Source of the DNA: Pseudomonas akapageensis | GTDB lineage: Bacteria; Pseudomonadota; Gammaproteobacteria; Pseudomonadales; Pseudomonadaceae | Assembly (NCBI RefSeq): GCF_011355085.1 | Contig: NZ_VXCP01000005.1 | Coordinates: 1 to 64,000, forward strand | Reading direction: 5' to 3' | Length of the DNA stretch: 64,000 bases | In this document: positions 1 to 10,242 of the stretch, one piece after another | Layout of the letters: the number at the start of each line of letters is the position of its first letter | How positions within the stretch are numbered: the stretch's first letter is position 1 | Notes under the pieces: model-generated | The model's input: the letters and a program-made list of their open reading frames with translations, nothing else | Database searches by the model: none | Told to the model about the DNA's origin: nothing | Position numbers and translations under genes: made by a program

Positions 1-69
1 GGGTAAGGCCGACAAAAACAACAACAGGCTAAACCCCAAAAATAAAAAAAAGAGCATGCAACAATCCTA

Positions 70-91
70 GAGGGGAGCTTCGGCTCCCCTC
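70..91. terminator. Strong GC hairpin near left edge
   Basis: A perfect 9-bp stem (GAGGGGAGC / GCTCCCCTC) with a TTCG tetraloop. It follows an A-rich stretch with CAACAACA and AAAAATAAAAAAAA runs at 1-55. No clear T-run follows on the + strand. It probably ends an RNA or gene that begins left of the window. Confidence 0.5.
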
Positions 92-114
92 AGTGCTTTC
101 CGGGATTCAGATTT

Positions 115-240
115 GCGAGCAGCCCTCCTCGCTCCCACGCGCAGCAAAGGAGCGCAGCCCCAGGCGCTCCGCGCCGAGCGGTCGTGTCGGCGACGCAGAG
201 CGTCTGGCGAGGCATTCCCACGCGGAGCGTGGGAACGAGT
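115..240. repeat. REP/REPIN-type repeat
   Basis: The right half is a perfect 9-bp palindrome arm pair (TTCCCACGC at 215-223, GCGTGGGAA at 227-235) separated by GGA. The left half carries a related CTCCCACGC block at about 130. This is the form of the common Pseudomonas REP palindromes found between genes. It lies just downstream of the acyl-CoA synthetase stop codon and may protect the transcript 3' end. Confidence 0.55.
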
Positions 241-247
241 AGCACCG

Positions 248-1921
248 TTACCTGTTCGACAACTCCTCGATACTGATCTCCCGCATCCGGAACTTCTGCA
301 CCTTGCCCGTCACCGTCATCGGGAATTCCTCGACGAAGCGGAAGTACCGCGGCGTCTTGAAATGCGCGATACGCGCCTTGCACCAGGCCTGCAGCTCCTG
401 CTCCGTGGCGCTATGGCCAGGGTGGAACTTGATCCAGGCGACGATTTCCTCGCCGTAGCGATCATCGGGAATGCCGATCACCTGGACATCGGCCACCGCC
501 GGGTGGGTGAAGAAAAACTCCTCCAGCTCGCGCGGGTAAATGTTCTCGCCGCCACGAATGATCATGTCCTTGTTACGCCCGGCGATGCAGACGTAACCCT
601 GCTCGTTCATGGTCGCCAGGTCGCCGGTATGCATCCAGCCCGCCGCGTCGATGGCTTCGGCCGTGGCCTGGGGGTTGTTCCAGTAGCCGAGCATCACGCT
701 GTAACCGCGCGTGCACAATTCGCCCATCTGCCCGCGCGGGACAATGCAGCCCTGTTCGTCGATGATCTTGCTCTCAAGCTGTGGCTGTGTACGCCCCACC
801 GTGGTAACACGCAGTTCCAGCTCATCACTGGGGCCGGTCTGCAGGGACACCGGACTGGTCTCGGTCATGCCGTAGGCGATTTGCACTTCACTCATGTGCA
901 TCTCGCTGATGACCCGGCGCATGACTTCGATCGGACAGGTCGCCCCGGCCATGATCCCGGTGCGCAGGCTCGACAGGTCGAACTCCTGGCGCTGGGGCTG
1001 GTCGAGCATGGCAATGAACATGGTCGGCACACCGTACAGGGCGGTGGCGCGCTCCTGGGCGACCGTGCTCAAGGTGAGCAAGGGATCGAAGGCGTCGTTG
1101 GGGTAAATCATGGTGCTGCCATGGGTCAGGCAGCCAATGTTGCCCATGACCATGCCGAAGCAGTGGTACAGCGGCACCGGAATCACCAGACGGTCGGACT
1201 CGGTCAGGCCGAGGCTTTCGCCGACCATGTAGCCGTTGTTGAGGATGTTGTAATGGCTGAGGGTCGCGCCCTTGGGAAAACCGGTGGTACCGGAGGTGTA
1301 CTGGATGTTCACCGCCTGGTCGAATTGCAGGCTCTTCTGGCGCTCTTGATACGCCCCATCGCTGATGCTTTCGGCCAGTGCCGCCAACTGCTCCCAGGGC
1401 AGGAAGCCTGCCGGCGGTTGTGCGTCCAGGCTGATGACCCCGCGCAGTTCCGGCAGCAACTCACTGCGTAATTGCCCTGCCGGTTGCTTACCCAGTTCAG
1501 GCAACAAGCCGCTCACCATCTCGTGGTAATTGGAAGACTTGAACGCCCCGGCGCAGATCAGCCACTGGCAGCCGGACTGCTTGAGCACGTACTCCAGCTC
1601 GCCGCTGCGGTAGGCCGGGTTGATGTTGACCAGGATCGCGCCAATCTTCGCACTGGCGAACTGGGCAATGGCCCACTGGGCGCAATTGGGCGCCCAGACA
1701 CCCAGCCGATCGCCGGTCTTGAGTCCCAGGGCCAGCAAGGCCCGGGCATGCACATCGACCGCTTCAGCCAGTTGCTGCCAGGTGTAACGCAGTTGCTGAT
1801 GGCGTACCACCAGCGCTTCGCCGTACGGGAAACGGGCTACAGTGTCATCGAAGGCCTGGCCGATGGTCATCGCCAGCAATGCTTTGTCTTGCAGGCCCTT
1901 GGAATAGCTTGGTTGTTCCAT
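248..1921 (-). CDS. AMP-dependent acyl-CoA synthetase
   Basis: A 557-aa ANL-superfamily enzyme that activates a carboxylic acid to its acyl-AMP and then to the CoA thioester, in the cytoplasm. The P-loop [10 protein letters not shown] is at about residues 209-218. The later core motifs are also present: [21 protein letters not shown] and [16 protein letters not shown], plus a C-terminal domain with a conserved GKVQKF lysine motif. An AAGGGA ribosome-binding site precedes the ATG. It is transcribed divergently from liuA, with two LiuR-type palindromes in between. This suggests it feeds branched-chain or medium-chain acyl-CoAs into the same pathway. Exact substrate unknown. Confidence 0.85.
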   Translation of the reverse strand: MEQPSYSKGLQDKALLAMTIGQAFDDTVARFPYGEALVVRHQQLRYTWQQLAEAVDVHARALLALGLKTGDRLGVWAPNCAQWAIAQFASAKIGAILVNINPAYRSGELEYVLKQSGCQWLICAGAFKSSNYHEMVSGLLPELGKQPAGQLRSELLPELRGVISLDAQPPAGFLPWEQLAALAESISDGAYQERQKSLQFDQAVNIQYTSGTTGFPKGATLSHYNILNNGYMVGESLGLTESDRLVIPVPLYHCFGMVMGNIGCLTHGSTMIYPNDAFDPLLTLSTVAQERATALYGVPTMFIAMLDQPQRQEFDLSSLRTGIMAGATCPIEVMRRVISEMHMSEVQIAYGMTETSPVSLQTGPSDELELRVTTVGRTQPQLESKIIDEQGCIVPRGQMGELCTRGYSVMLGYWNNPQATAEAIDAAGWMHTGDLATMNEQGYVCIAGRNKDMIIRGGENIYPRELEEFFFTHPAVADVQVIGIPDDRYGEEIVAWIKFHPGHSATEQELQAWCKARIAHFKTPRYFRFVEEFPMTVTGKVQKFRMREISIEELSNR

Positions 1922-1966
1922 GACGGTCCCTTTTGTGTTTGTTCTGGGAGCATGCCGTTGACTGTC

Positions 1967-1978
1967 GACTGTACAGTC
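1967..1978. promoter_or_regulatory. 12-bp palindrome upstream of acyl-CoA synthetase
   Basis: A perfect palindrome GACTGTACAGTC lies 46 bp upstream of the synthetase ATG, with an extra GACTGT half-site directly to its left (1960-1965). The form fits a dimeric repressor operator, for example of a TetR-type protein. The regulator is not in the window. Confidence 0.4.
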
Positions 1979-2013
1979 AGCAGCCGAAAAAATCGCCTTA
2001 ACTCTCGCTCAAA

Positions 2014-2029
2014 TTAACGTTAACGTAAA
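2014..2029. promoter_or_regulatory. LiuR-type operator 1
   Basis: TTAACGTTAACGTAAA is a near-perfect dyad with one mismatched pair. It matches the general shape described for LiuR, the MerR-family regulator of leucine and isovalerate catabolism in proteobacteria. It sits between the synthetase and liuA and could serve either promoter. Confidence 0.6.
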
Positions 2030-2099
2030 GGGCAACAGAAAGCTTTTTCCGACCGTCGATCAAAACCATTGGACAGCGTTGACAGCCTCCCTCTTCAGG

Positions 2100-2115
2100 T
2101 TTACGTTAACGTAAA
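2100..2115. promoter_or_regulatory. LiuR-type operator 2
   Basis: TTTACGTTAACGTAAA is a perfect 16-bp palindrome 66 bp upstream of the liuA ATG. It shares the ACGTTAACGT core with operator 1, 86 bp away. It is probably the main LiuR site of the liu operon; the liuR gene itself is not in the window. Confidence 0.65.
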
Positions 2116-2180
2116 GGTGATAGCAGGAGCAGCCGCGGCTGTTCACCCCTTCCACAAGAATAAACAGCAAAGGTGAAAGC

Positions 2181-3344
2181 ATGAATTACCCATCCCTGAA
2201 CTTCGCCCTGGGCGAAACCATCGACATGCTGCGCGACCAGGTCCAGGCCTTCGTCGCCGCCGAACTGACCCCGCGCGCCGCCCAGATCGACCAGGAAAAC
2301 CTGTTCCCCGCCGACATGTGGCGCAAGTTCGGCGACATGGGTCTGCTGGGTATCACCGTGCCGGAAGAATACGGCGGAGCAGGCCTGGGCTACCTGGCCC
2401 ACGTGGTGGCGATGGAAGAAATCAGCCGTGGCTCGGCCTCGGTCGCCCTCTCCTACGGCGCCCACTCCAACCTCTGCGTCAACCAGATCAACCGCAACGG
2501 CACCCACGAGCAGAAAGCCAAATACCTGCCCAAGCTGATCAGCGGCGAACACATCGGCGCCCTGGCCATGAGCGAGCCCAATGCCGGCTCCGACGTGGTC
2601 TCCATGAAGCTGCGTGCCGACAAGCGTGGCGACCACTACGTGCTCAACGGCAGCAAGACCTGGATCACCAACGGCCCGGATGCCAACACCTATGTGATCT
2701 ACGCCAAGACCGACCTGGAAAAGGGCCCGCACGGCATCACCGCTTTCATCGTCGAGCGCGACTGGAAAGGCTTCAGCCGCAGCAACAAGTTCGACAAGCT
2801 GGGCATGCGCGGTTCCAACACCTGCGAGCTGTTCTTCGATGACGTGGAAGTCCCCGAAGAAAACGTGCTCGGTGTGGTCAATGGTGGCGTCAAGGTCCTG
2901 ATGAGCGGCCTGGATTATGAGCGTGTGGTGCTCTCCGGCGGCCCGACCGGGATCATGCAGGCCTGCATGGACGTGGTCGTACCCTACATCCATGACCGCA
3001 AGCAGTTCGGCCAGAGCATCGGCGAGTTCCAGCTGATCCAGGGCAAGGTCGCCGACATGTACACCCAGCTCAACGCCGGCCGTGCCTATCTGTACGCCGT
3101 GGCCCAGGCCTGCGAGCGTGGCGAAACCACCCGCAAGGACGCCGCCGGGGTGATCCTCTACACCGCCGAACGCGCCACGCAAATGGCCCTGGACGCGATC
3201 CAGATCCTGGGTGGCAACGGCTATATCAACGAATTCCCCACCGGGCGCCTGTTGCGCGACGCCAAGCTGTATGAAATCGGCGCCGGCACCAGCGAAATCC
3301 GCCGGATGCTGATCGGTCGCGAACTGTTCAACGAAACACGCTGA
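2181..3344 (+). CDS. liuA: Isovaleryl-CoA dehydrogenase
   Basis: A 387-aa FAD-dependent acyl-CoA dehydrogenase of normal length. It oxidises isovaleryl-CoA to 3-methylcrotonyl-CoA in leucine breakdown and passes electrons to ETF. The acyl-CoA dehydrogenase signature SEPNAGSD is at 131-138. The catalytic Glu lies in the LDYERVV context (E247), the position typical of isovaleryl-CoA dehydrogenases rather than the C-terminal position of other family members. An AAAGGTGAAAGC ribosome-binding region precedes the ATG. It is the first gene of liuABCD, 26 bp before liuB. Confidence 0.93.
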   Translation: MNYPSLNFALGETIDMLRDQVQAFVAAELTPRAAQIDQENLFPADMWRKFGDMGLLGITVPEEYGGAGLGYLAHVVAMEEISRGSASVALSYGAHSNLCVNQINRNGTHEQKAKYLPKLISGEHIGALAMSEPNAGSDVVSMKLRADKRGDHYVLNGSKTWITNGPDANTYVIYAKTDLEKGPHGITAFIVERDWKGFSRSNKFDKLGMRGSNTCELFFDDVEVPEENVLGVVNGGVKVLMSGLDYERVVLSGGPTGIMQACMDVVVPYIHDRKQFGQSIGEFQLIQGKVADMYTQLNAGRAYLYAVAQACERGETTRKDAAGVILYTAERATQMALDAIQILGGNGYINEFPTGRLLRDAKLYEIGAGTSEIRRMLIGRELFNETR

Positions 3345-3370
3345 GCCATCCAGATAAGGAAGTGCGCCCC

Positions 3371-4978
<1,608 letters not shown>

Positions 4979-4980
4979 TC

Positions 4981-5799
4981 ATGAACGACTTCACGACCCT
5001 TGAATTGCTCAAAGACCCTCGCGGTTTCGCCACCCTCTGGCTCAGCCGCGAAGACAAGAATAACGCATTCAATGCGCAGATGATTCGCGAACTGATCCTG
5101 GCGCTGGACCAGGTGGCAGCCGATACCGACCTGCGTTTTCTGCTGCTGCGCGGCCGTGGCCGGCACTTCAGTGCCGGCGCGGACCTGGCCTGGATGCAGC
5201 AGTCGGCCGAGCTCGACTACCAGACCAACCTGGCCGACGCCCAGGAACTGGCCGAGCTGATGTACAACCTGCACAAGCTGAAGATCCCGACCCTGGCCGT
5301 GGTCCAGGGCGCGGCCTTCGGTGGTGCGCTGGGCCTGATCAGCTGCTGCGACATGGCCATCGGTACGGTTGATGCGCAACTGTGCCTGTCCGAAGTGCGC
5401 ATCGGCCTGGCCCCGGCGGTGATCAGCCCCTTCGTGGTCCAGGCCATGGGCGAGCGCGTTGCGCGCCGCTATGCCTTGACCGCCGAGCGCTTCAGTGGCG
5501 AACGCGCCCGCGATCTGGGCCTGCTGGCCGAAGCCTATCCGGTGGCGGAGCTGGAGCAACGGGTCGGCGAATGGGTCGACAACCTGCTGCAGAACAGCCC
5601 GCAAGCCATGCGTGCGAGCAAGGATCTGCTGCGTGAAGTCGGCCATGGCGAGCTGACCCCTGCCCTGCGCCGCTACTGCGAAAACGCCATCGCCCGTATT
5701 CGCGTCAGCCCCGAAGGCCAGGAGGGCCTGCGCGCCTTCCTGCAAAAACGCCAACCCAACTGGCAATCGACCCCGACCGCGAAGGAGCCGCGCCCATGA
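4981..5799 (+). CDS. liuC: 3-methylglutaconyl-CoA hydratase
   Basis: A 272-aa enoyl-CoA hydratase/isomerase family protein. It hydrates 3-methylglutaconyl-CoA to HMG-CoA. The oxyanion-hole segments HFSAGADL and GAAFGGALGL are intact. It starts 2 bp after liuB and its stop overlaps the liuD start (ATGA), so translation is probably coupled. The order between the two carboxylase subunits is the usual Pseudomonas one. Confidence 0.9.
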   Translation: MNDFTTLELLKDPRGFATLWLSREDKNNAFNAQMIRELILALDQVAADTDLRFLLLRGRGRHFSAGADLAWMQQSAELDYQTNLADAQELAELMYNLHKLKIPTLAVVQGAAFGGALGLISCCDMAIGTVDAQLCLSEVRIGLAPAVISPFVVQAMGERVARRYALTAERFSGERARDLGLLAEAYPVAELEQRVGEWVDNLLQNSPQAMRASKDLLREVGHGELTPALRRYCENAIARIRVSPEGQEGLRAFLQKRQPNWQSTPTAKEPRP

Positions 5800-7751
5800 G
5801 CCGCCCGCACCTGACTACCCTGCTGGTTGCCAACCGTGGCGAGATCGCTTGCCGGGTGATGCGCACCGCCAAGGCCCTGGGCCTGACCACCGTGGCCGTG
5901 CACAGCGCCACTGACCGTGACGCCCGCCACAGCCGCGAAGCCGATATTCGCGTCGACCTGGGCGGTGCCAAGGCAGCGGAAAGCTACCTGGACATCGCCA
6001 AGCTGATCGCCGCGGCCAAGGCCAGCGGTGCCCAGGCGATCCACCCCGGCTACGGCTTTCTTTCCGAGAACGCGGGCTTCGCTCGTGCCATCGAGGAAGC
6101 CGGGCTGATCTTCCTCGGCCCACCGGCTTCGGCCATCGACGCCATGGGCAGCAAATCGGCAGCCAAGGCCCTGATGGAAACCGCCGGTGTGCCGCTGGTG
6201 CCCGGTTATCACGGTGAAGCCCAGGACCTGGAGACCTTCCGTGCCGCCGCCGAACGCATTGGCTATCCGGTGCTGCTCAAGGCCACCGCCGGTGGTGGCG
6301 GCAAAGGCATGAAAGTGGTCGAGCAGGAAAGCGAGCTCGCCGAAGCCCTGGCCTCGGCCCAGCGCGAAGCGCAATCGTCCTTCGGCGACTCGCGCATGCT
6401 GGTGGAGAAATACGTCCTCAAGCCGCGCCATGTGGAAATCCAGGTGTTCGCCGACCAGCACGGTAATTGCCTGTACCTCAATGAGCGCGACTGCTCGATC
6501 CAGCGTCGTCACCAGAAAGTGGTGGAAGAAGCCCCGGCCCCTGGCCTGAGCCCCGAACTGCGCCAGGCCATGGGCGAGTCGGCGGTGCGCGCCGCCCAGG
6601 CCATCGGCTACGTCGGTGCCGGCACGGTGGAGTTCCTGCTCGACGCCCGTGGCGAATTCTTCTTCATGGAGATGAACACCCGCCTGCAGGTCGAACACCC
6701 GGTCACCGAAGCCATCACCGGCCTGGACCTGGTGGCCTGGCAGATTCGCGTGGCCTGCGGCGAACCGCTGCCGATCACCCAGCAGCAAGTACCGCTCAAT
6801 GGCCACGCCATCGAAGTGCGGCTGTATGCCGAAGACCCGGGCAATGACTTCCTTCCTGCCACCGGCACCCTGCAGCTGTACCGCGAGTCGGCGCCGGGTG
6901 CGGGACGGCGAGTCGACAGCGGCGTGGCCGAAGGCGACATCATCTCGCCCTTCTACGACCCGATGCTGGGCAAGCTGATCGCCTGGGGCGAAGACCGCGA
7001 ACAGGCACGCCTGCGCCTGCTGAGCATGCTCGACGAGTTCGCTATCGGCGGACTGAAAACCAATATCGGCTTCCTGCGGCGCATCGTTGCTCACCCGGCT
7101 TTCGCCGACGCAGAACTGGATACCGGCTTCATCCCGCGTTATCAGGAGCAATTGCTGCCGGCCCCGACCCCGCTGCCAGCTGCCTTCTGGGAGGCCGCTG
7201 CGCAGGCTTACATCCAGAGCCAGCCGGCGCAGGTGCGCAGGGATGACGTCCACTCACCCTGGAGTTCGACCGCAGGTTTTCGTGCCGGGCTGCCAGCCCA
7301 GACCAGCCTGCACCTGAGCTGCAACGGTCAGGAGCAAGCGCTGACACTCAGCCAGAGCGCCGCGCCCAACCTGCGTCTGGTCGGTGAGCAATTGCAAGTC
7401 GATGAAAACGGCCTGCGCCGCCAGCACCTGGCCATCCGCCGGGGTGGCTCGCTGTATCTGCACTGGCAAGGCGAACTGCAGACCGTCAACCTGCTCGATC
7501 CGATTGCCGAGGCCGATGCCAGCCATGCCCATCATGGCGGCCTTACCGCACCCATGAACGGCAGTATCGTGCGGGTGCTGGTCGAAGCCGGGCAACAGGT
7601 CGAAGCCGGTGCGCAACTGGTGGTGCTGGAGGCGATGAAGATGGAGCACAGTATCCGTGCGCCCCATGCCGGTGTGATCAAGGCCCTGTATTGCCAGGAA
7701 GGCGAGATGGTCAGTGAAGGCAGTGCGTTGGTGGAATTGGAGCAGTCTTAA
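5796..7751 (+). CDS. liuD: Methylcrotonyl-CoA carboxylase alpha (biotin) subunit
   Basis: A 651-aa protein with a biotin carboxylase domain at the N-terminus (ATP-grasp, GGGGKGM; EMNTRLQVEHPVTE), a linker, and a C-terminal biotinyl domain with EAMKME, whose Lys (about residue 615) would carry biotin. It carboxylates biotin with ATP and bicarbonate and partners with LiuB. It is the last gene of the operon here. The expected liuE (HMG-CoA lyase) does not follow; a REPIN and an unrelated repressor do. Confidence 0.93.
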   Translation: MSRPHLTTLLVANRGEIACRVMRTAKALGLTTVAVHSATDRDARHSREADIRVDLGGAKAAESYLDIAKLIAAAKASGAQAIHPGYGFLSENAGFARAIEEAGLIFLGPPASAIDAMGSKSAAKALMETAGVPLVPGYHGEAQDLETFRAAAERIGYPVLLKATAGGGGKGMKVVEQESELAEALASAQREAQSSFGDSRMLVEKYVLKPRHVEIQVFADQHGNCLYLNERDCSIQRRHQKVVEEAPAPGLSPELRQAMGESAVRAAQAIGYVGAGTVEFLLDARGEFFFMEMNTRLQVEHPVTEAITGLDLVAWQIRVACGEPLPITQQQVPLNGHAIEVRLYAEDPGNDFLPATGTLQLYRESAPGAGRRVDSGVAEGDIISPFYDPMLGKLIAWGEDREQARLRLLSMLDEFAIGGLKTNIGFLRRIVAHPAFADAELDTGFIPRYQEQLLPAPTPLPAAFWEAAAQAYIQSQPAQVRRDDVHSPWSSTAGFRAGLPAQTSLHLSCNGQEQALTLSQSAAPNLRLVGEQLQVDENGLRRQHLAIRRGGSLYLHWQGELQTVNLLDPIAEADASHAHHGGLTAPMNGSIVRVLVEAGQQVEAGAQLVVLEAMKMEHSIRAPHAGVIKALYCQEGEMVSEGSALVELEQS

Positions 7752-7755
7752 CACC

Positions 7756-7862
7756 GGCCCATGTAGCCGCTGCCGTAGGCTGCGCTCGACCGCGAAGCGG
7801 GCGCAGGATCTCAAGATCGCCTGGGAGCCCAGCGCAGCCTCCGGCAGCGGCTACATGGGCCG
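7756..7862. repeat. REPIN (two inverted REP units)
   Basis: A GGCCCATGTAGCCGCTGCCG arm at 7756 is matched by its inverse near 7840-7861, and the next bases GTAGGCTGCG also pair with CGCAGCCTCC. About 40 bp of loop separates the arms. This is the form of a mobile Pseudomonas REPIN. It sits between the convergent ends of liuD and the repressor gene. Confidence 0.75.
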
Positions 7863-7863
7863 C

Positions 7864-8538
7864 CTAGAACTTGATAGTGGCCTGAACCACGACCCCGAGC
7901 AGGCAGAATTGCTCGGTCAGCACGACCTTGGGATACGTCGGGTTCAGCGGCTTGAGATAACGTTGCCCGCCCTCCTCGCTCAATTGCCTGAAGGTCGCCC
8001 CCGGACGGTCTTTGCACCTGGCGATGACCAGCTTGCCCACCACGGCCTCCAGGGCCGGATCCACCAGAATCAACATCCCTTCCGGCACACTGATACCTAG
8101 TGGCGCCGTCATCGCATCGCCCTCGACCTCCAACCAGAACGCCGGCCCCTGGGCCTGATAATCGGACACCTCGAAGCGCCCGTCGGGGTAGGTGACCAGC
8201 TCCGGGCCAGCCATTTGACTGGCCGCCTCCCAGGTGATGACCGGATAGCGAAAATACAATTCGTGCTGTGGGACCAACGCCTGCAACGCTGTAGTCGAAT
8301 CACCATCAACACTGTAGGAACCATCCGGCTCTGCTATCTGAACCGTGGGACAGATGCGTAGGTGAGCCAGATCGAGCGCTGCCAGAATCTGGTTCATCGT
8401 CTCGAGCTTGGGCTCGCGGCGTTTGTTCAACCAATGCCCCACGGCGCCTTGGGACACCCCGATGCGTTCTGCGAGTTGTTCTTGCGTGACGTTGAGTTCA
8501 CGCATTCTGGCCTTGACCAGGAGAATCCATTTATCCAT
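7864..8538 (-). CDS. XRE/S24-type repressor with lost protease residues
   Basis: A 224-aa CI/PrtR-like protein. Residues 1-60 form a Cro/CI helix-turn-helix (VTQEQLAERIGVSQGAVGHWL). Residues 90-220 form an S24/LexA-type peptidase fold. In the family the catalytic pair is Ser (G-[DN]-S-M) and Lys (T-[VF]-K). Here the motif reads GDAM (A142), checked in the DNA, and TFRQL (R184). The usual Ala-Gly cleavage site after the (V)ISW segment reads ITWEAAS. It should bind DNA and dimerise but not self-cleave after RecA activation. Start chosen at MDKW, as in PrtR. It faces away from the DUF6124 gene. Confidence 0.8.
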   Translation of the reverse strand: MDKWILLVKARMRELNVTQEQLAERIGVSQGAVGHWLNKRREPKLETMNQILAALDLAHLRICPTVQIAEPDGSYSVDGDSTTALQALVPQHELYFRYPVITWEAASQMAGPELVTYPDGRFEVSDYQAQGPAFWLEVEGDAMTAPLGISVPEGMLILVDPALEAVVGKLVIARCKDRPGATFRQLSEEGGQRYLKPLNPTYPKVVLTEQFCLLGVVVQATIKF

Positions 8539-8571
8539 CGCTGGCACGATACGGACAGAAATCCCACGCTC

Positions 8572-8588
8572 AATACACAAATTGTATT
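8572..8588. promoter_or_regulatory. Candidate repressor operator
   Basis: A perfect dyad AATACA-N5-TGTATT lies between the divergent repressor and DUF6124 genes, 34 bp upstream of the repressor start. It is a plausible autoregulatory site. Confidence 0.4.
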
Positions 8589-8657
8589 ATGTTGGATTTG
8601 GCAACAAATACGACCCGTACTAGCCTGAAAAGCCCAATTTATCCAGCAAGGACGACC

Positions 8658-8999
8658 ATGATCCCCCCTACTCAGGAAAACCCCGGTAACACTCAAGACG
8701 ACGATCGTACCGTGCTCATCGACAGCGACGCGGCCAGGCGAGCACTTGACTACTACCTCAATCCAACGCCAGCGGGCCAGGAGGATGACGAACCATTGAT
8801 GTTCACCGCTCGCGATGGCCTGACCACTGCACAAGCGATGACCCATGCCTATGCGTTGCTGCGTTGCGCCGCAGCGACCGCCTACGAATCAGCCGACAGC
8901 CTCCAGGGCGCCCGGCGCGACCTGGCGTTTTCGGTCATGCACATGATCAACCTGGCGCGAGCCATGGTGGAACGCACGCTGAATAAACAAAGTATTTGA
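8658..8999 (+). CDS. DUF6124 family protein
   Basis: A 113-aa small acidic protein. The ATG at 8658 is preferred because AAGGACG lies just upstream; the longer reading from 8589 lacks a good site. The ARRALDYYLNP segment followed by helices (LTTAQAMTHAYALLR.., MINLARAMVERTLNK) matches the small Pseudomonas family DUF6124, often present in several copies and of unknown function. No signal peptide or membrane segment is seen. Confidence 0.65.
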   Translation: MIPPTQENPGNTQDDDRTVLIDSDAARRALDYYLNPTPAGQEDDEPLMFTARDGLTTAQAMTHAYALLRCAAATAYESADSLQGARRDLAFSVMHMINLARAMVERTLNKQSI

Positions 9000-9092
9000 A
9001 CAGGGACCCATACGCCGCAGCGCAGTCGCTGGAGCCACAGGATATGGAAACGAAAATTATTTCGCGGATGACGGGAAATTCATTTGACTTAC

Positions 9093-9113
9093 AAATGATA
9101 ATGATTATTATTG
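9093..9113. promoter_or_regulatory. Fur box and PrrF promoter
   Basis: AAATGATAATGATTATTATT closely matches the Fur consensus of repeated GATAAT units. It overlaps a TATTAT -10 element (9106-9111), which lies 16 bp after a TTGACT -35 element (9084-9089). Iron-bound Fur would therefore silence the sRNA starting near 9118. Confidence 0.85.
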
Positions 9114-9117
9114 CAAG

Positions 9118-9230
9118 CAACTGGTCGCGAGATCGGTTGGATAACCTGAAAGACCTTAGGTCGGACTCTCAGATTATCTCCTCATCAGGCTAATCACGGT
9201 TTTTGACCCGGCTTTTTGCCGGGTCTTTTT
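9118..9230 (+). ncRNA. prrF: PrrF-type iron-responsive sRNA
   Basis: An sRNA of about 110 nt. It begins with AACTGGTCGCGAGATC and contains the conserved PrrF pairing core ACTCTCAGATTATCTCCTCA followed by TCAGGCTAATCACGG. In Pseudomonas this core represses mRNAs of iron-rich proteins such as sodB and TCA-cycle enzymes, and antR, the activator of antABC. That link is relevant because antABC lies in this window. The Fur box upstream and the terminator at 9205-9230 support the call. I cannot tell which PrrF copy this is. Confidence 0.88.
9205..9230 (+). terminator. PrrF intrinsic terminator
   Basis: GACCCGGC-TTTTT-GCCGGGTC followed by five T. The full 26 bases recur exactly at 39958-39983, at the end of the eCIS region. 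Confidence 0.9.
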
Positions 9231-9388
9231 CTGTCCGCCACATTTCGTACTTTTCCGTAAGTCATAGATTATACGGCGTTTACCACTTAGTATCTGTCCG
9301 CAAGCGTTCACCCTATTCCGTTGCAATCGGCGAAAAAGTGGGGGAACAGATGGGGGAACAACATCCCTCACTGACAAAGGAGAGATCG

Positions 9389-9490
9389 GTGGGCAAACTG
9401 ACCCCCAAGCAAATTGACAACTTGTCTTAGCCTGCCTCCTATGAAGACGGCGACGGCTTGCGCCTTGTCGTGAAGGCTACCGGACGCAAA
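9389..9490 (+). pseudogene. Integrase 5' remnant
   Basis: A GTG start with an AAAGGAGAG ribosome-binding site opens a reading frame VGKLTPKQIDNLS, then a TAG stop, then PASYEDGDGLRLVVKATGRK in the same frame. This is the N-terminal arm-binding (DUF4102) domain of a tyrosine-family phage or island integrase. It carries a nonsense codon and is cut off after about 34 codons, so no functional recombinase remains. Confidence 0.7.
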
Positions 9491-9641
9491 TCTTCACGAA
9501 GTACACAGACAGCGTTAGATGCCCATCGAGCGCCAAGCGCAGAATGTCAGCCTCGGTTACGTCTTCACCTACGCTGATAGACAGGCGCTTTGCGGTATCC
9601 TTTACGGTTAGCCATTCCTTGAGCTTTAAAGGTTTACTCAC
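9477..9641 (-). pseudogene. Truncated phage/island-type small protein
   Basis: A GTG-initiated 54-codon frame beginning MSKPLKLKEWLTVKDTAKRL and continuing through SISVGEDVTEADILRLALDG. It has the look of the N-terminus of an element-borne regulatory protein whose C-terminus was lost. Its last codons overlap the integrase remnant on the other strand, so the join at about 9480-9490 is probably a deletion junction. A short intact gene is less likely. Confidence 0.5.
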
Positions 9642-9738
9642 TCTCTCGCCTCCATGGGCGACCTGCTGGAAAACGGCCAGTCAGAAGGGTAGGTAATCCT
9701 ATTTTTGATTCGCCTGAACCGACAGTTCGAATGCATGC

Positions 9739-10242
9739 TCAGCCCATCAAATGCTGTAAAAGGACCCGGACAGGCTGCTCGCGATGGAGGATGTTCAGCA
9801 ACAGCATGACCCGTTCTTTCCCCTCCAACGCCAGGAAGATCGCATCCACCTGGGCATAGGGCCCCACCTTCACCTGAACCTTGTCGCCTGGCTTGAGCGC
9901 CGTGAACTCAGTGACGATGGAGCAACGTTGCTTGAGTTGTTCGATGATGTCGTCGGGCACGCGGCATGGCTGACTGGAAAAGCTGACGATCCTGTTCACG
10001 CCGCGGGTCGATCGCAGCGCGGTCCAGTTGTCCTGGGCGTGCAAATGAACGAAAAGATAACCTGGAAACATCGACTGTGTGAGTTGCTTGATCTTGCCAC
10101 TCTTGATGGTTTCAAAGCTCATGGTCGGGCAGAAGCAGGCGAAGCCCTGCCGATGCAGATGTTCACTCGCCCGCAGGTCTTGACGAGACTTGCATTGCAC
10201 GAGATACCAAGCGACGTCGGGTAAATCCATTATCCGATTCAT
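9739..10242 (-). CDS. RfaH/NusG-family antiterminator
   Basis: A 167-aa NusG paralogue. The N-terminal NGN domain starts WYLVQCKSRQDLRASEHL and includes the MFPGYLFVHL strand. A KOW-type C-terminal domain follows at about 115-165 (LKPGDKVQVKVGPYAQVDAIFLALEGKERVMLLL). RfaH proteins bind RNA polymerase at ops sites and suppress Rho-dependent termination in long operons. It is transcribed away from the eCIS locus that starts 640 bp further on. An RfaH-like activator (AnfA1) is known for the Serratia anti-feeding prophage, so a dedicated role for this eCIS is likely. The start could be M1 or M5 (MDLPD). Confidence 0.85.
   Translation of the reverse strand: MNRIMDLPDVAWYLVQCKSRQDLRASEHLHRQGFACFCPTMSFETIKSGKIKQLTQSMFPGYLFVHLHAQDNWTALRSTRGVNRIVSFSSQPCRVPDDIIEQLKQRCSIVTEFTALKPGDKVQVKVGPYAQVDAIFLALEGKERVMLLLNILHREQPVRVLLQHLMG

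Noticed and set aside
113..1471. Long plus-strand frame opposite the acyl-CoA synthetase
   Set aside because: It is the GC-rich shadow of the real gene on the other strand. The same holds for long antisense frames over liuABCD, the baseplate genes and the AAA+ ATPase.
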